Shown here one piece after another: positions 62,754 through 64,000 of a DNA stretch of 64,000 nt. The stretch comes from Bradyrhizobium ivorense. Lineage in GTDB: Bacteria > Pseudomonadota > Alphaproteobacteria > Rhizobiales > Xanthobacteraceae. Made by a program: the position numbers and the translations under genes. Positions within the stretch are counted from its first letter, which is position 1, and each line of letters starts with the position of its first letter. The DNA lies in contig NZ_CAADFC020000005.1 in assembly GCF_900696085.1 (NCBI RefSeq), positions 124,001 to 188,000 on the forward strand, written 5' to 3'. The notes beneath the pieces are model-generated. The model searched no databases and was not told the origin of the DNA. It saw only the letters and a list, made by a program, of their open reading frames with translations.

Positions 62754-63354
62754 ATGCCCGATTACTCTCTGGTGCCGGTGGACCATCAGCCGGATTTCGA
62801 TGACTACTCGCTCGTTCCCGTTGACTACGATCCGTTCGCCGCGGATGGCGTAACTCAACAGGCGCAGCTTCAACCGCCGCCGACACCGACTCAACCAGCG
62901 CAAACCCAGCCGCAACAACCTGCGACAGGGGCCGGTCAACCCGGCGTCAACGGGCCGGCGACTACCAACGACCCCGGCAGTTCTGGCGGCATCGTTGGCA
63001 TCAAGCGTTTTGGCGGCGACGAAGGTGGCGACTTTCCGAGCCGCAATGCGGGGATCGGTTTCGAGAGCGCGGAGCGCGCATGGGATGCTGCCCTCAAGTA
63101 AATGAGGGACCTTGGCGCCCAACACTACCCGGAAGAGACCAAAAGCAAGAGGGGGCATAATCCCGGAGTTAGGCGTCGAAATCTTCAAGCGCGGAGGACT
63201 ATATTACTATGATCGGATAGCGCGCGGGTACCAAGACGGAGCACTGGGCGGTTACAGCGCATGGGTTGGGTCTTGGTATGGGTACAGAAAGTATTGGCAT
63301 AACGGCAAGCCAACGGGGTCGCCGATGCCGGATTGGAATCGATACAAATACTGA
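62754..63354 (+). pseudogene. Broken toxin-like protein gene
   Basis: Starts MPDYSLVPVDHQPDFDDYSL with the unit DYSLVPVD repeated twice, then a Q/P/T-rich linker (62865-62960). In-frame TAA at 63099 interrupts ERAWDAALK from MRDLGAQHYPEETKSKRGHN; then near 63160 the frame shifts to ELGVEIFKRGGLYYYDRIAR and GGYSAWVGSWYGYRKYWHNG. Joined, it would be a ~200-residue protein with a small globular C-terminal domain, like a polymorphic toxin or secreted effector. I know of similar N-termini only vaguely; function is inferred. One stop and one frameshift make it likely inactive. Confidence 0.5.
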
Positions 63355-63362
63355 GGATGTCG

Positions 63363-63847
63363 ATGAAAACGATCGCGCTCGCTGCAGCTCTATGTCTTCT
63401 ATTTGCCAGTTCAACGTTATGTAAGGCGAACTCTAGTCCCTGGTGTGCGGCGGATGTTGCGATTCTGAATTTCAAAAATTACAAAGGTCAAGATCTTGCG
63501 AGGATCGAACTTCGCTCCCTCAAGGCGTCTGCGACCGGAACCCGGAAAAGGAAGGGTTTGGAGCAAACTTGGAACGCTCGATGCGCATCGAACACAATGG
63601 GCAATGGACTGACCTGCCGAAAGCGTGTCTATCCGGTTTTTCTTTTGCGGTGGAGGGGCTGGCGCTATCGGGCGACGATGCCGGTCTGGGCATATCTCTT
63701 ATTGGAAAATCGCCGGACAACGACGAGCGTGTAAAACGCACGATATTCAAGTTGCGTGATAGGGTTTTCTGCTATCAGGTAGAGCGCTATCCGAATGTCG
63801 ACGATCAGGATCACGAAATTAGGGAGTACGAAAGGGACTTACAGTGA
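63363..63847 (+). pseudogene. Frameshifted secreted protein, possible immunity partner
   Basis: GAGG overlapping the preceding stop precedes ATG 63363. Signal peptide MKTIALAAALCLLFASSTLC, then WCAADVAILNFKNYKGQDLA. Near 63540 the frame is lost; in the other frame it goes on as FGANLERSMRIEHNGQWTDL, ACLSGFSFAVEGLALSGDDA to the stop at 63845. Combined length is about 160 residues. The close spacing to the toxin-like gene suggests a matched pair. Identity unknown. Confidence 0.5.
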
Positions 63848-63937
63848 GCACGCCAGGAGACCGGGTCGACACTCTGCGCCTCAGGTCTGATGTTGCCCGC
63901 GAACATCTGGCGCAATGCCGCGCCGTCGCAAAGATCC

Positions 63938-64000
63938 CTACTGCTCCAGCACCAGCCTGCCCTTGGCGTATTCAAAGCGCTTCAGCTTCGACAGGAACGA
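63938..64000 (-). CDS. C-terminal end of an unidentified gene
   Basis: On the minus strand the last 20 codons before a TAG read SFLSKLKRFEYAKGRLVLEQ, which has the look of a protein end. The rest lies beyond the window. Not recognised. Confidence 0.35.
   Translation of the reverse strand, partial: SFLSKLKRFEYAKGRLVLEQ

Noticed and set aside
63844..64000. Open plus-strand frame from GTG 63844 reading STPGDRVDTLRLRSDVAREH
   Set aside because: No stop before the window edge and no family; part of it overlaps a plausible C-terminus on the other strand. May be a remnant, cannot be supported.

Overview
The window is chromosomal DNA from an alphaproteobacterium, almost certainly Bradyrhizobium or a close relative. 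The evidence is the high G+C coding bias, the many alphaproteobacterial housekeeping neighbourhoods (rpmH-rnpA-yidC-engB-argB, dapD-dapE, def-fmt-truA, ffs-dnaX-ybaB-recR) and the dense scatter of several palindromic intergenic repeat families of the kind known from that group. I read about 60 protein genes, one tRNA (Arg, anticodon ACG), one SRP RNA, and more than 15 repeat copies. The first gene (flavin-dependent oxidoreductase) and the last (unidentified) run off the window ends.

1-8.9 kb: oxidoreductase, a large MscS-type channel, an unusual ClpS-like/zinc finger/AAA+ fusion, an Rrf2 regulator that looks leaderless and overlaps a methyltransferase, MscL, small envelope proteins and a frameshifted DUF3597 gene. 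9.1-13.75 kb: a co-directional module of a histidine kinase, a NarL-type regulator, a coiled-coil protein, a membrane protein with a cytosolic longin-like region and a periplasmic OmpA domain, and a Ras-like small GTPase. A tandem TGAC-N4-GTCA operator lies in front of the kinase. This is my main candidate for an undescribed system.

13.8-16.5 kb: a MarR regulator with a small membrane protein and an MFS exporter. 16.8-24.8 kb: a polyhydroxyalkanoate (PHA) gene cluster (acyl-CoA synthetase, MaoC hydratase, PHA synthase, depolymerase, phasin, acyl-CoA dehydrogenase) with a divergent AraC regulator. The synthase and depolymerase resemble the Pseudomonas medium-chain-length type. 24.8-28.5 kb: small proteins, a ModA-like binding protein divergent from a LysR regulator, and the tRNA.

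28.5-43 kb: a sensor kinase, then ribosome/membrane biogenesis genes, arginine and lysine biosynthesis (argB, dapD, dapE) and the translation genes truA, fmt and def. 44-44.8 kb: two tandem copies of a palindrome-bounded GIY-YIG element, one intact and one decayed, the duplication reaching into the start of ampG. 46.4-53.2 kb: recR, ybaB, dnaX, SRP RNA, a HIT protein, nudC, a PfkB kinase and an Lrp regulator.

53-62 kb: a chemotaxis receptor, a phytanoyl-CoA dioxygenase-like protein and surface polysaccharide genes (capsule-type transferase, DegT aminotransferase, GDP-fucose synthase, phosphomannomutase). 62-64 kb: repeat-rich DNA followed by a broken, toxin-like gene and a frameshifted secreted partner gene. 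All names rest on reading motifs and remembered family sequences; no database search was run.
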